A stretch of 63,669 nucleotides of DNA from Paludibacteraceae bacterium (lineage in GTDB: Bacteria > Bacteroidota > Bacteroidia > Bacteroidales > Paludibacteraceae), in the NCBI GenBank assembly GCA_024401565.1, contig JAKSKU010000012.1, forward strand, positions 1 to 63,669, written 5' to 3'. Every line of letters starts with the position of its first letter. Within the stretch, counting starts at the first letter, position 1. Positions 45,229 to 56,084 of this stretch are shown one piece after another. The notes below the pieces were generated by a model, which saw nothing but the letters and a program-made list of their open reading frames with translations, was not told the DNA's origin and ran no database searches. Position numbers and translations under genes: made by a program.

Positions 45229-48200
45229 TTACTTCTTAATCATCACTTTCTTGATAATCTGAGCATTTTCTGTAGAAATCACTGCCATGTAAACACCTGA
45301 CTGAAGAGCATCAACATTGATTACTGACGCTTTTGTCGAGATAACCTTGTTGCCGATCATATCAATCAACTCTACTGACTTAATCTCCTCATCAGCTACG
45401 ATCTCAATATAAGTAGACGCTGGATTTGGAACGATTGAGATCTGATTTGCATCAACATCTTCTACGTTCTCCTTGTCAACTGTGATGTTAACCTTGATTA
45501 GCTCACAATCTTTGAAATCATAGATCTCAGTATCCTTGCTGTATTTAACACCGTTGTACTCATTCTCTGCATTAACTTCCTTAACGCTAGCTGGTTTCTC
45601 TTTCCAGATCTTGAAGCTTCCTGTCAAGTGAAGCATTGCCAAGTAGTGAACTAGACCATCGTAGTAGCGGTACTGACCTGTTGCAAGACCTGCGTTCCAA
45701 GCCTTAGTCATGTTTGTCTTTACCTTTGAAGCGTATGAAGACTCATTCATCAAAGCGTAGCATGCTACTGCGTTTGCACCAGTCTCACCAAGTGTGTACT
45801 GCTCAGAGCCACCTGTTCCATCCCAGTTGAAACGAGCGTGTGAGTAACCGTCTTTCTCGAAGAAGTCGATAATTCTCTTAGCCATCTCAGTCTGACGAGC
45901 TGCATCCTTACCGAATAGGTAGTAGTCCATACCGTAGTTCATTGCGCAACGCATTGCATCGTACATGTACTTCTGAGCGTTAGAGTTGTAGCTTACTGAC
46001 TTAGGAGTACCGTCGAAGTTGTTGTAATCTGAGAACAAACCTGACTGAGTGTTGCAAGACTTGTATAGGTGGTTACGAGTAGCTGTTGCTGCTGTAGCCC
46101 ATTTGCTGTTGTTAGACTCTGACCACATTGCGAACAAGTCAACGAATGCAGGAAGGTCGTATGAAGGGTCTGAGAAATCAGAGCAGTTGTATGGCTGGAA
46201 TGTGATTACATTCTGCTGCTCGTTGAATAGAGATCCATTTCCACCCTTCCAGAAGTTCTTCAAACAGTACTGAGCGTCGTCCATGTATGACTTCTGACCC
46301 CATCTGTGAGAAGCAAGCATCAAAGCTGTTGTGAAGTACATCTCACCGTCAGGAGCACAGTTCGCATCCTGAGCTGATCCGTCAGGATTACACTGCCACT
46401 TGAAGTAGCCCTGCCACTGACCTGAAGTGTGAAGCATGTTCTTCTTAGCGAATCCCCAAAGTTTGTCGAACTCAGACTTGTGACCAGTCTGTACACAGAT
46501 CATCATACCGTATGACATACCCTCTGAACGAACGTCGTTGTTACCAGTATCAAGGATGTAAGCTGTACCGTCGTTCTTCTCGAAGTATACCTTGTTAGAA
46601 CCTACGAAGTAGTGATCCCACAACTGATCCAATTTCTTCTGGATCTCAGCGTCTGTCTTGCCAAGAACTGTCTTGAATGGAGAAGTGTAGTCACCTGTGT
46701 AGAATGCACCTGTTCCCATCTTGCCGTTCTCACATGAAGGTCCGAAGTATGCACCGTTCTCGTCGAAGAATGTTCCTGAAGTTGCTTCTGGATCAATTGG
46801 ATCAATTGGAGTAATTGGATCAATAGGATCAATATAAAAGCTTTCCTTAGAGAATATTAGATAATCAATATTAGTGTAGCTGTTGTCGAAGTTGATCTTT
46901 AGAGTATGCTCGCCCTTTGAAAGAGAGATCTTACCTGTAGCCAATGAGTATGTGTCCCAATCACCACTTCCAGTTCCTGTTAGAGAAGCAGCCTTCTTGC
47001 CGTCAAGCATGATAGAGATCTGTGGATCTGTGCTACCGTTTGCCATGTAAGCACCAACATTGTAGTCGCCAGCCTCTTCTACGTTGATTGTATACTTCAA
47101 CCACTCGCCTTCAGCTGTGTAACCGATTGCATAACCTCCGTTTGCACCTACGATATCAACACCGTCATTACGGTATTCCTCACCTTCGTTCTTAGAGTCT
47201 GAATCAGAGTAACCGAATCCTTCACCACCCTTGTCGTAGTTCTCACACTCAAGTTTACCAGGGATTGCGATTGCACCCTTGTATGGCTCCTCTTTCTCAG
47301 ATGGCTCGGATGGAGTCGAAGAACCACCGCTTGTTGCGTCACCGATCCACATCTTACCATACTTCATATCGAAGCTTCCTGAACCAGCACCAACCTCACA
47401 AAGGAACTTACAATCGTAAAGCTGACCTAGAGTAACACTAGACGCCCACTTTCTCATGTGCTCAGACACTGAGATATGTCCACACTTACGAGGAGTAGAT
47501 CTTACAGCGAACACCTGCTTAAATGTAGATGTACCTGAGATTGAAGGAGCATTACTACGAGTTCCGACATACAAATCGTATGAACCCTCACCGTCAATTG
47601 TATATGAGCCTACCTTGTTGGCACCGTAGTACAATCCCTGCTGCTTAGCTGTGCTTCCGAAGAATGTGTTCTCTACAATATAGTACTCAACCTCGTTAGG
47701 AGTCTTTGTCCATCCATAGATACCGATGTAGTTGTATCCACCACCTGTACCTGAACAATCGTAGTTGAAATCACAGTGGATGTCACCCTTTAGCTCGCTT
47801 GGCTTAGGACCTGTACCCCAGTAAAGACCGATACGGCAAAGCAAGTCGTCTGGGTTGTTCCAGTTTGCTGTGAACTGGAATACACCATCCTTAACACCGT
47901 ATTTCATAGATGCTGACTGACCTGAGTTAGTCCACATCTCATAACCGTAATCTGTTCCTGAGATATTGTGGTTACCACCACCGTTTGTTGCTGTAGTACC
48001 ACCATTCAAAGAGCTGAATGTACCACATGGGTTAACTGTTGTAGTTGTGCTAGAGCCTGGGTTTGTATCTGGAGTTGTACCTGGGTTTGTACCAGGATCT
48101 ACAGTTGCTCCCGCACCAGAAACCTCGATGTCACCACCGTTTGGAACAGCCTTGAAGTAAACATATCCACCAGACACTGTACAGTCGATAGCCTTTCCTG

Positions 48201-49068
48201 CTTGCTTAACAGAAGCTGTAGAGCCAGAAGCTGGGACACGTACTGACAATGGGTAATTCCAGTCGCAAAACTTGTTGCTTGTCAACGAAGAATTCAAAGT
48301 CAATGAATACTTGCCATCAGAAACCTTCTTGAAAGTAGCGTTGTCACGCTCCTTAATATACATACAAGCATCTCTGAAAGTAGTAACCCAATAATCTTTC
48401 TTATTTTGATCCAACCACTGAAGAGCACCAGTAAATGCATTCTGATTTGTTGGTGAATAGCTACCGTTTCCAGCATATCCCTGGAATCCGTGGATTAGGA
48501 ACACTGCCCAACCTCCATTTGCACCAGAACAAATAGAAGTGAAGTCGTTTGTAGAATTTTTACCCTGAGAACCACAAATGTAGCAATCCAAATTAGAGAA
48601 ATCATAAGGACTCTTACTGTTTGTCTTTCCACCACAGATACGTCCACCGATGTAGTTCTGCAAAACTGCTGTCTGACCTGGATTAACACAGTTTGGATAA
48701 GCGATAGTCAAACAAGGCTGGCCAATCTGTTTCTCAATTGTGCTCTTAGAAGATCCAAGCTCACTCGCATTAGAGCTATGTGAATCAGTATGGCTACCGA
48801 TCTCATGGCCTTTCTTTGCTAAATTTGAGTAGTTGCCCCAGTTGTTACCCATCCAACCTGTCACAACATAGAATGTAGCCTTGAAATTGTATTTATCAAG
48901 TTGCTGAGCTGCCCAATTATGAGAGCTCCACTCGTTGGCACCATCGTCAAAAGTGAATGTCACCGCTGACTTGCACCAATCTTCCCAAGTAGCGATCTCC
49001 TGTGCCTGCACAAGAGACATGGATGCTACCATAGCCGATGTGAAAAGTAATTTTGTATTCATATGCAT
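45229..49068 (-). CDS. Multi-modular xylan enzyme: CE4-GH11-CBM6-GH8-T9SS CTD
   Basis: The 1279-residue secreted protein has a signal peptide (to about 22) and a CE4 polysaccharide deacetylase (about 25-300; VTFTFDDGA and HEIGSHTDSH give the metal ligands). GH11 follows (about 345-575; NEVEYYIVENTF, CEVGAGSG), then CBM6 (590-730), a DPI-rich linker, GH8 (about 750-1135) and a type A sorting domain (IVPNPASTYIEIVA). The GH8 shows VRSEGMSYGMM and APDGEMYFTTALMLASHRWG, the pattern of reducing-end xylose-releasing exo-oligoxylanases (Rex). Deacetylation, internal cutting and end-trimming are thus combined in one chain. The assignment of GH8 as Rex-like is by motif. Confidence 0.9.
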   Translation of the reverse strand: MHMNTKLLFTSAMVASMSLVQAQEIATWEDWCKSAVTFTFDDGANEWSSHNWAAQQLDKYNFKATFYVVTGWMGNNWGNYSNLAKKGHEIGSHTDSHSSNASELGSSKSTIEKQIGQPCLTIAYPNCVNPGQTAVLQNYIGGRICGGKTNSKSPYDFSNLDCYICGSQGKNSTNDFTSICSGANGGWAVFLIHGFQGYAGNGSYSPTNQNAFTGALQWLDQNKKDYWVTTFRDACMYIKERDNATFKKVSDGKYSLTLNSSLTSNKFCDWNYPLSVRVPASGSTASVKQAGKAIDCTVSGGYVYFKAVPNGGDIEVSGAGATVDPGTNPGTTPDTNPGSSTTTTVNPCGTFSSLNGGTTATNGGGNHNISGTDYGYEMWTNSGQSASMKYGVKDGVFQFTANWNNPDDLLCRIGLYWGTGPKPSELKGDIHCDFNYDCSGTGGGYNYIGIYGWTKTPNEVEYYIVENTFFGSTAKQQGLYYGANKVGSYTIDGEGSYDLYVGTRSNAPSISGTSTFKQVFAVRSTPRKCGHISVSEHMRKWASSVTLGQLYDCKFLCEVGAGSGSFDMKYGKMWIGDATSGGSSTPSEPSEKEEPYKGAIAIPGKLECENYDKGGEGFGYSDSDSKNEGEEYRNDGVDIVGANGGYAIGYTAEGEWLKYTINVEEAGDYNVGAYMANGSTDPQISIMLDGKKAASLTGTGSGDWDTYSLATGKISLSKGEHTLKINFDNSYTNIDYLIFSKESFYIDPIDPITPIDPIDPEATSGTFFDENGAYFGPSCENGKMGTGAFYTGDYTSPFKTVLGKTDAEIQKKLDQLWDHYFVGSNKVYFEKNDGTAYILDTGNNDVRSEGMSYGMMICVQTGHKSEFDKLWGFAKKNMLHTSGQWQGYFKWQCNPDGSAQDANCAPDGEMYFTTALMLASHRWGQKSYMDDAQYCLKNFWKGGNGSLFNEQQNVITFQPYNCSDFSDPSYDLPAFVDLFAMWSESNNSKWATAATATRNHLYKSCNTQSGLFSDYNNFDGTPKSVSYNSNAQKYMYDAMRCAMNYGMDYYLFGKDAARQTEMAKRIIDFFEKDGYSHARFNWDGTGGSEQYTLGETGANAVACYALMNESSYASKVKTNMTKAWNAGLATGQYRYYDGLVHYLAMLHLTGSFKIWKEKPASVKEVNAENEYNGVKYSKDTEIYDFKDCELIKVNITVDKENVEDVDANQISIVPNPASTYIEIVADEEIKSVELIDMIGNKVISTKASVINVDALQSGVYMAVISTENAQIIKKVMIKK

Positions 49069-49163
49069 AGCGTTTTTTTATTCGTTAGTAAAATGCTTTA
49101 GTTAGTTGTATCCTTTTGTAGACTTCTGTACGTATAATAGAATGCGTGCATCGTTTACGCTTG

Positions 49164-49194
49164 CAATATTACGCTAAAGTTAATCGACGCAAAA
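49164..49194 (-). promoter_or_regulatory. Possible promoter of the CE4-GH11-CBM6-GH8 gene
   Basis: On the minus strand TTTTG (49190-49194), an 18-bp spacer and TAATATTG (49164-49171), one mismatch from the -7 consensus. The leader would be about 90 nt. Confidence 0.35.
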
Positions 49195-49348
49195 TGTAAA
49201 TACAATTAATTTTTGACGTTTTTTTCTCAAACGTGTTCGCTAACATACGATGACGTTTTTTTCTATGCTGTTTGGCGATTTTTTTACTGTTTTTTTACGG
49301 TAAAAACTAAAAAATAATGCTGCCTCAATCGATTTTTTTAATAAAATC

Positions 49349-49378
49349 TTGTGGAATTAAATTTTAACATTACTTTTG
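49349..49378 (+). promoter_or_regulatory. Promoter of the GH5 gene
   Basis: TTG (49349-49351), a 19-bp spacer and TACTTTTG (49371-49378), an exact -7 box. The leader is about 70 nt. The rest of the 389-bp divergent gap is AT-rich and has a small GTCGATAAAA direct repeat at 49392 and 49412, but no gene. Confidence 0.65.
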
Positions 49379-49457
49379 TAATATCAATTCGTCGATAAAA
49401 ATCGTCAATTGGTCGATAAAAGCCAACGACAAGAACGAACATTAAATTAAAAGGCCA

Positions 49458-50858
49458 ATGAAAAAAAATTTTACTTCTACTATTAAAAAGATGTCAGTAG
49501 CGGCACTTGCACTTTCATCTTTTGCTTTTAACGCATCTGCAGAGAAATTGTCTGGCTATACAGCCACAGAGATCACTGCAATGATGAGTACAGGTTGGAA
49601 CCTTGGTAACACATTCGATGCTACAGGAGGTGGCAACAGTCTGAGTGCTGAAACGTCTTGGGGTCAGCCTAAAACTACACAAGAGATGATTTCTGCAGTT
49701 CATGCTGCTGGATTCAACACTATTCGAATTCCTGTTTCGTGGGGTAACCATACAACTGGCGGGGAAGAATGGATCATTGATGAGGATTGGATGAACCGTG
49801 TAAAGGAGGTTGTTGATTACGCTTACAATGAGGAAATGTTTGTTATTATCAACATTCATCATGATAATAACAAAGGAAATATCTACTATATGCCGGAGGA
49901 CGATGATGAGTCATATATATTCATCACTCAGATATGGCGTCAGATAGCGGAGGCGTTCAAGGATTATGATCAGCATCTAGTATTTGAGATTATGAACGAG
50001 CCTCGTCTTGTCAACTACCCTTCAGAGTGGTGGTTTGATATCAATAACCCAGATCCTATGGTTAAGGAGGCTTTAAGAATGATTAATTGGTATAATCAAA
50101 TTGGCGTGGATGAGACTAGACGCAATGGTTCGCCTGAAAACATGGATCGTGTGATCATGTGTCCTGGTTACGCTGCTTGCTGGGAAGGTTGTATGTCTCC
50201 TGAATTTAAGTTGCCAAAGGATACAATCGATAACCGTTTAGCTCTTTCTTTGCATGCTTATCGTCCTTACGACTTGTGTCTTGGTACTGGCAAGGTATGG
50301 CTTGACAGCTATGCTGAGGAAATAGATTCTTATTTCAAGGCTGTGTACGACAAGTTTGTTGTAGGTCAGGGTGTTCCGGTTATTATTGGTGAGGAGTCAT
50401 GCTCTTTTAGAGGTGCTAAATTCGAGGAAGATCGTTTGAAGTGGGTTGACGTTTATTACTCAACTATCAAGAAATATGGAATGCCTGGTATTTTGTGGGA
50501 CAATAACGTGGCTGCTAATAATGGTGGTGAGACTCACGGACATTTTAACCGTAAGGCTTTGACATGGTATCATCCTGATTTCATTAATGCAATCATGGAA
50601 ATTGTGGATGTTAAGAACGTAGCTGACGACAATTCATTGTCCGTGTCTCCTAATCCTGCAACTGATGTGATCTATATTTCTGATGCCAGTGAGCTAAAGG
50701 AAATTGAACTTTACTCTCTTGACGGAGTAAACGTAATGAGAAAACAGCTTACAGGAAATAATGTTGAAGTTAACGTTTCAATTCTAAATAGAGGCGTCTA
50801 CACTGCAGTTCTAAGAACTGAGAACGGTGTTAACGTAGGTAAGATAATTTTGAAATAG
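49458..50858 (+). CDS. GH5 endoglucanase/xylanase with T9SS CTD
   Basis: The 466-residue secreted enzyme has a signal peptide (about 1-28, ending NASA), one GH5 catalytic domain (about 30-380) and a sorting domain (VSPNPATDVIYISD to the end). Diagnostic segments are STGWNLGNTFDA, FNTIRIPVSWGNH, IINIHHD, the acid/base E181 in FEIMNEPR and the nucleophile E312 in VIIGEESC. The start resembles subfamily 4 (endoglucanase, xyloglucanase or xylanase), but the subfamily cannot be fixed without alignment. It is divergent from the xylanase genes and shares a 389-bp promoter region with them, suggesting common control. Confidence 0.9.
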   Translation: MKKNFTSTIKKMSVAALALSSFAFNASAEKLSGYTATEITAMMSTGWNLGNTFDATGGGNSLSAETSWGQPKTTQEMISAVHAAGFNTIRIPVSWGNHTTGGEEWIIDEDWMNRVKEVVDYAYNEEMFVIINIHHDNNKGNIYYMPEDDDESYIFITQIWRQIAEAFKDYDQHLVFEIMNEPRLVNYPSEWWFDINNPDPMVKEALRMINWYNQIGVDETRRNGSPENMDRVIMCPGYAACWEGCMSPEFKLPKDTIDNRLALSLHAYRPYDLCLGTGKVWLDSYAEEIDSYFKAVYDKFVVGQGVPVIIGEESCSFRGAKFEEDRLKWVDVYYSTIKKYGMPGILWDNNVAANNGGETHGHFNRKALTWYHPDFINAIMEIVDVKNVADDNSLSVSPNPATDVIYISDASELKEIELYSLDGVNVMRKQLTGNNVEVNVSILNRGVYTAVLRTENGVNVGKIILK

Positions 50859-50877
50859 TAGTAAGGTTTTTCATGAT

Positions 50878-50918
50878 AATGGGCTTGGTTTCGGGAGAAG
50901 CTGAGCTCATTCTTTTTT
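50878..50918 (+). terminator. Terminator of the GH5 gene
   Basis: AATGGGCTTGG / CTGAGCTCATT form an imperfect stem (several G-T pairs) followed by CTTTTTT. Confidence 0.7.
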
Positions 50919-50990
50919 GTCTGTTACGATGCTTTGATTTCCGAGATAAGTCAAAAGAAGGAAAAGAGAGTGTTTTATATTTATTTTGAC

Positions 50991-50998
50991 TATCTTTG
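50991..50998 (+). promoter_or_regulatory. -7 box of the FkbM-type gene
   Basis: TATCTTTG matches TAnnTTTG 20 bp before the start codon; no clear -33 box is seen. Confidence 0.45.
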
Positions 50999-51018
50999 TA
51001 TGAAAATAAAGTATTGAT

Positions 51019-51714
51019 ATGAGTTTAAATTCAAAGATTTACAAATACAGCAAACTTCTCAGAGGAAAGGTATTGAACATGAAGCCTGAAATGAAGGTTG
51101 AGACCACTTGGTATGGTGGTGAGCATACAGGTTTTGCTGTTTATACAAAAAAACTGAATAATCCTATAGTATATTCGTTTGGCGTCGGGACCGATATCTC
51201 CTTTGACAATGAGTTGATAAAGAATCATAATGCTAAAGTATTTGCATTTGATCCCACGCCGGGAAGCATTAAATGGCTGGAGACTCAAAACGTAAGTGAG
51301 AATTTTGTTTTTTCTCCTGTTGGCATTTCCGATAAAGACGGCGTTGAACAGTTCTTCTTGCCTGAAGATGGAAATTGCGTCTCTGCATCGACGGTCGTAA
51401 GAAACGGTTTGAAAAGGACTCCTATTGATGTTCCGATGAAAAGGCTGGCTACGCTGCTTCAAGAGAACAATCATACATCGATTGATATATTGAAAATAGA
51501 TATTGAAGGCAGTGAGTTTTCTGTTGTTCCTGATATTCTAAAATCAAACTTGAACATTGATCAGCTTTGTCTTGAAGTACACGATAGATTTTTTGACAAT
51601 GGAAAGCAGATGTTGAAGGAAATGTTGGATCTTATTAAGGCTAACGGTTATGTTTTAATTGCCGTTTCTGACTATTTCCAAGAGTTGACTTTTGTAAAAA
51701 AGAATATCTTATAA
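51019..51714 (+). CDS. FkbM-family SAM-dependent methyltransferase
   Basis: The 231-residue cytosolic protein shows the FkbM pattern: VYSFGVGTDISFDNEL for the SAM-binding loop, AKVFAFDPTPGSIKWL, FSPVGISDKDG, then the signature IDILKIDIEGSEFSVVPDIL near residues 153-172, and CLEVHDRF. Members O-methylate sugars, lipids or polyketide-like substrates. No other glycan gene is adjacent on this strand, so the substrate is unknown. It has its own -7 box and ends 244 bp before the groEL stop, convergently. Confidence 0.85.
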   Translation: MSLNSKIYKYSKLLRGKVLNMKPEMKVETTWYGGEHTGFAVYTKKLNNPIVYSFGVGTDISFDNELIKNHNAKVFAFDPTPGSIKWLETQNVSENFVFSPVGISDKDGVEQFFLPEDGNCVSASTVVRNGLKRTPIDVPMKRLATLLQENNHTSIDILKIDIEGSEFSVVPDILKSNLNIDQLCLEVHDRFFDNGKQMLKEMLDLIKANGYVLIAVSDYFQELTFVKKNIL

Positions 51715-51866
51715 GTATTAAAAATAGCAGTTGACAAAAATGAGGATTGTTAAGGGTGGAACGCCCTAACCCACCAACGCGAGCTCGGAGAGCGAGCGTA
51801 TAAAGAAAAAACGTGTGTTGGACAACTCATGTTAAGCATGATTGTTTGCTTTAATAACAAACAACA

Positions 51867-51904
51867 AAGCGGTCGGAACGTAAGTCCCGACCGCTTGTGT
51901 TTTA
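51867..51904. terminator. Bidirectional terminator between FkbM and groEL
   Basis: AAGCGGTCGG / CCGACCGCTT form a perfect 10-bp stem; both sides are moderately T-rich (GTGTTTT on plus, TTGTTGTTTG on minus). Between 51730 and 51800 lie further imperfect palindromes without a gene. Confidence 0.8.
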
Positions 51905-51925
51905 TGAGTGTTATGCGTTTGCAAA

Positions 51926-51957
51926 TTCAGCATTCCGCATTCATCATTTAGCATTTA
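51926..51957. repeat. GCATTC/GCATTT array abutting the groEL stop codon
   Basis: Four words of the GCATTT family end exactly at the groEL stop codon (51958-51960). Confidence 0.85.
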
Positions 51958-53628
<1,671 letters not shown>

Positions 53629-53670
53629 CTAAACTGTTGTATTATATTCTGTTGATTCTTTTTGTTGACA

Positions 53671-53730
53671 ATTATGAATTATGCATTACGAATTATGCAT
53701 TACGAATTATGCATTACGAATTATGCATTA
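53671..53730. repeat. Tandem GAATTATGCATTAC repeat, overlapping the groES stop
   Basis: Copies of the 14-bp unit start at 53676, 53690, 53704 and 53718. The last copy supplies the groES stop codon (53728-53730). Related words lie at 56970-57003, where they overlap the stop codon of the DegT gene. Confidence 0.9.
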
Positions 53731-54000
53731 TCCAATGATTGCCAAGATGTCGCTCTGACGCATGATCAAATACTTCTCACCGTCAAGTTCAAGCTCAGTG
53801 CCAGCATACTTTCCGTATAGAACAGTGTCGCCAACCTTCACTACCATCTCCTCGTCCTTAGTACCGTTACCGATAGCTAGAACCTCACCCTTCAATGGTT
53901 TCTCTTTTGCAGTGTCTGGAATGATGATTCCCAACGCTGTCTTCTCTTCTGCTGCGACAGGCTTAACAAGCACTCTGTCTGCTAATGGCTTAATGTTCAT
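53728..54000 (-). CDS. groES: Co-chaperonin GroES (Hsp10)
   Basis: The 90-residue protein has the typical start [53 protein letters not shown] and the C-terminal [13 protein letters not shown]. It caps the GroEL chamber. It is the first gene of the groES-groEL unit on the minus strand. The stop codon lies in a tandem repeat that also fills much of the intercistronic gap, which is longer than usual for this pair. Confidence 0.97.
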   Translation of the reverse strand: MNIKPLADRVLVKPVAAEEKTALGIIIPDTAKEKPLKGEVLAIGNGTKDEEMVVKVGDTVLYGKYAGTELELDGEKYLIMRQSDILAIIG

Positions 54001-54209
54001 GATTTATATAACTTTAAGTTTATTTTCTTTTTCTGCTATACATAAATCAAAAGCTGTGCCAACTTGTGAAGTCTGCATGTTTGGCATAATGTAAAGGATT
54101 GGGGATTCTTTTGTGTGTCAAAATGTCATGTGGTCTGTCGTGGAATGGTTGTTCTCTCATGCAATGGTTACCGCAAAGGTGAAACTTTTCGGTTAGTGTT
54201 ACCGGTGCC

Positions 54210-55811
54210 TTACTTTATTTTCTCAATTTTCCATCTTGTGAGATTCTTTTCAGCGGAGTCGAATTCAATGGCAAATGTGAGCAGTTCCTTATCTTCTGAG
54301 AGGAATGGAGCGGCGTATTTTCTGTCAGTGATTTGTTCGCTTGCAGCGTCAAGACCACCGTTTGAAGCCATCTTCAACTCGAATATTGCGTTTCTCCATT
54401 TGGTCTTGCAGACGATATCTACTCTGCCTGTGGCGATTGATACTTCAGGTTGAGGTTTGAATCCGCATAAGAATAAAACTTGTGTGATGATGAACTGGAA
54501 TCTTTCTTCAATTGCTTTAGACGTGTTGTCCTGCGAATTTGGAGTGCCAGCCACCAACGCCTGAAGAAACTGCATCGCTTTTTCCACGTCGCCAAGGATG
54601 AATTCTTTTTTGAACTGGAAAATAGTTGATTCAACTTCGTTCTCGTCTTTACTCAATATCCTTGGGACAATTAATCCCGAAATAGCTTCTTTTACTTCAT
54701 GGTTGGGTATTCCTAATCTGTATGCTTGTAAATCTTTATTGTATTCTTTTATTGTAAGATAGCCTGTTTGATAAAGAGACAACACAAGATTCTTTCTGTT
54801 AGCGTCATTGCCTTCAAGAGCCAGTTTGTCCATGTATTCACAATCCCAATTAGGCATTTTATGCTCACCACTATCAATTGTGTCCATCAGCACCTTTGTT
54901 GAGCCAGAAATGGTCCAGTAGTTATTAAGTTCACAGTCGGCAAGTGCATTAAGCAAACTATATGGATTGATTACCTTTGTCAGATTCTTGCTGAATGAGT
55001 AGCTGTCGTATCTGTCTATAATTGACTGATATGCTTGCTCGTAAGTCATTTCGCTTGAATCTGCAAGTCTCTCCACATGTCTTTTGAAGTATCTCTGTAA
55101 TTCTTCATGTGTAAATCCACAAACAGCTGCATATTCGTCATTTGCACTAAGAATTTTAATATTATTAAGAACCGAGAATAGACTCAACTGAGTGAACTTC
55201 ATGATGCCCGTAAGGAAAATCTTGAAGATATAGTGGCTGTCTGATTTGAATACAGAAAAGAAATCTCTATACTCAGTACGCATTTTCTCATGCTCCACTT
55301 CATCATACATTGTTTGCTGGAGTGCCGAGTCGTATTCGTCGATAAGAATCACAACACGCTGTTGTTCTCCTTTAGCGGCAGTTTCTATAAGGTTTGAGAA
55401 TCTGTCTTTTATTTCATATTTTTCAAAATTCTCTATATTATATTTCTTCTCGTATTTTAGGATAGTCTTTAAGACTGTACTTGTCAATTTTTCAGTCGAA
55501 CTGCATCCGCTCAAATCGAATCTCAACACCTCGTATTTAGTCCAATTCTGCTCAAGTTCCATTATTTTAAGACCTTCGAACAGATCTTTTCGGGCGTTAA
55601 AATAGCATTCAAGAGTGGAAAGGAAAAGAGATTTTCCGAAGCGACGTGGACGACCTAAGAAATAGCAAAAACTATTTTTGTCACTTGCCAAATTATAGAC
55701 ATATTCTGTCTTGTCTGCATAGAGCAGACCATTAGTTCTGATTATCTCAAAATCCTGTACTCCGCAGGGCAAAGGTTGCAAGTCTTTGTATTTTTCTTTG
55801 ATGTCCACCAT
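54210..55811 (-). CDS. AAA-ATPase-like / PDDEXK_9 protein
   Basis: The 533-residue protein is of the large Bacteroidota family with an AAA-ATPase-like N-terminal part and a PD-(D/E)XK C-terminal domain. The start LPCGVQDFEIIRTNGLLYADKTEYVYNL, the Walker-A variant GRPRRFGKSLFLSTL (about 53-67), the Walker-B-like VVILIDEYDSAL near 152, and NPYSLLNAL are typical. The nuclease-type core is VDIVCKTKWRNAIFELKM near 470-487. The biological role of the family is not established; it is often present in many copies. The -7 box TACTTTTG lies 20 bp upstream. Confidence 0.9.
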   Translation of the reverse strand: MVDIKEKYKDLQPLPCGVQDFEIIRTNGLLYADKTEYVYNLASDKNSFCYFLGRPRRFGKSLFLSTLECYFNARKDLFEGLKIMELEQNWTKYEVLRFDLSGCSSTEKLTSTVLKTILKYEKKYNIENFEKYEIKDRFSNLIETAAKGEQQRVVILIDEYDSALQQTMYDEVEHEKMRTEYRDFFSVFKSDSHYIFKIFLTGIMKFTQLSLFSVLNNIKILSANDEYAAVCGFTHEELQRYFKRHVERLADSSEMTYEQAYQSIIDRYDSYSFSKNLTKVINPYSLLNALADCELNNYWTISGSTKVLMDTIDSGEHKMPNWDCEYMDKLALEGNDANRKNLVLSLYQTGYLTIKEYNKDLQAYRLGIPNHEVKEAISGLIVPRILSKDENEVESTIFQFKKEFILGDVEKAMQFLQALVAGTPNSQDNTSKAIEERFQFIITQVLFLCGFKPQPEVSIATGRVDIVCKTKWRNAIFELKMASNGGLDAASEQITDRKYAAPFLSEDKELLTFAIEFDSAEKNLTRWKIEKIK

Positions 55812-55830
55812 AGTTCAAACCTATTTTCTG

Positions 55831-55838
55831 CAAAAGTA
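55831..55838 (-). promoter_or_regulatory. -7 box of the AAA/PDDEXK_9 gene
   Basis: TACTTTTG on the minus strand matches TAnnTTTG 20 bp before the start codon. The rest of the 273-bp gap to 56085 shows nothing recognisable. Confidence 0.45.
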
Positions 55839-56084
55839 ATGTTTTAATCGCAGAATTAGAATATTAGTTGGAAATTTAGGATTGACATTCTTGTTTATAG
55901 AAAATATCGTAACTTTGTCTTTCGGACAATTTGTTTACTCATAATGCATCCAATTGTTTGGAAACTTGAGGTGGCAAAGATTCAAATTTTTCATCAAGAA
56001 GAAATTAGTTTGAACTCATTCTCTTGAGAAAATTTCAATTCCCCATGTTGCATTTTTAAGTTGAATTTAAGAAATAACATTATA

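Noticed and set aside
45229-49068. Chitin deacetylase or peptidoglycan deacetylase for the CE4 domain
   Set aside because: CE4 motifs alone do not separate substrates, but fusion to GH11, CBM6 and GH8 makes acetyl-xylan the more economical reading.
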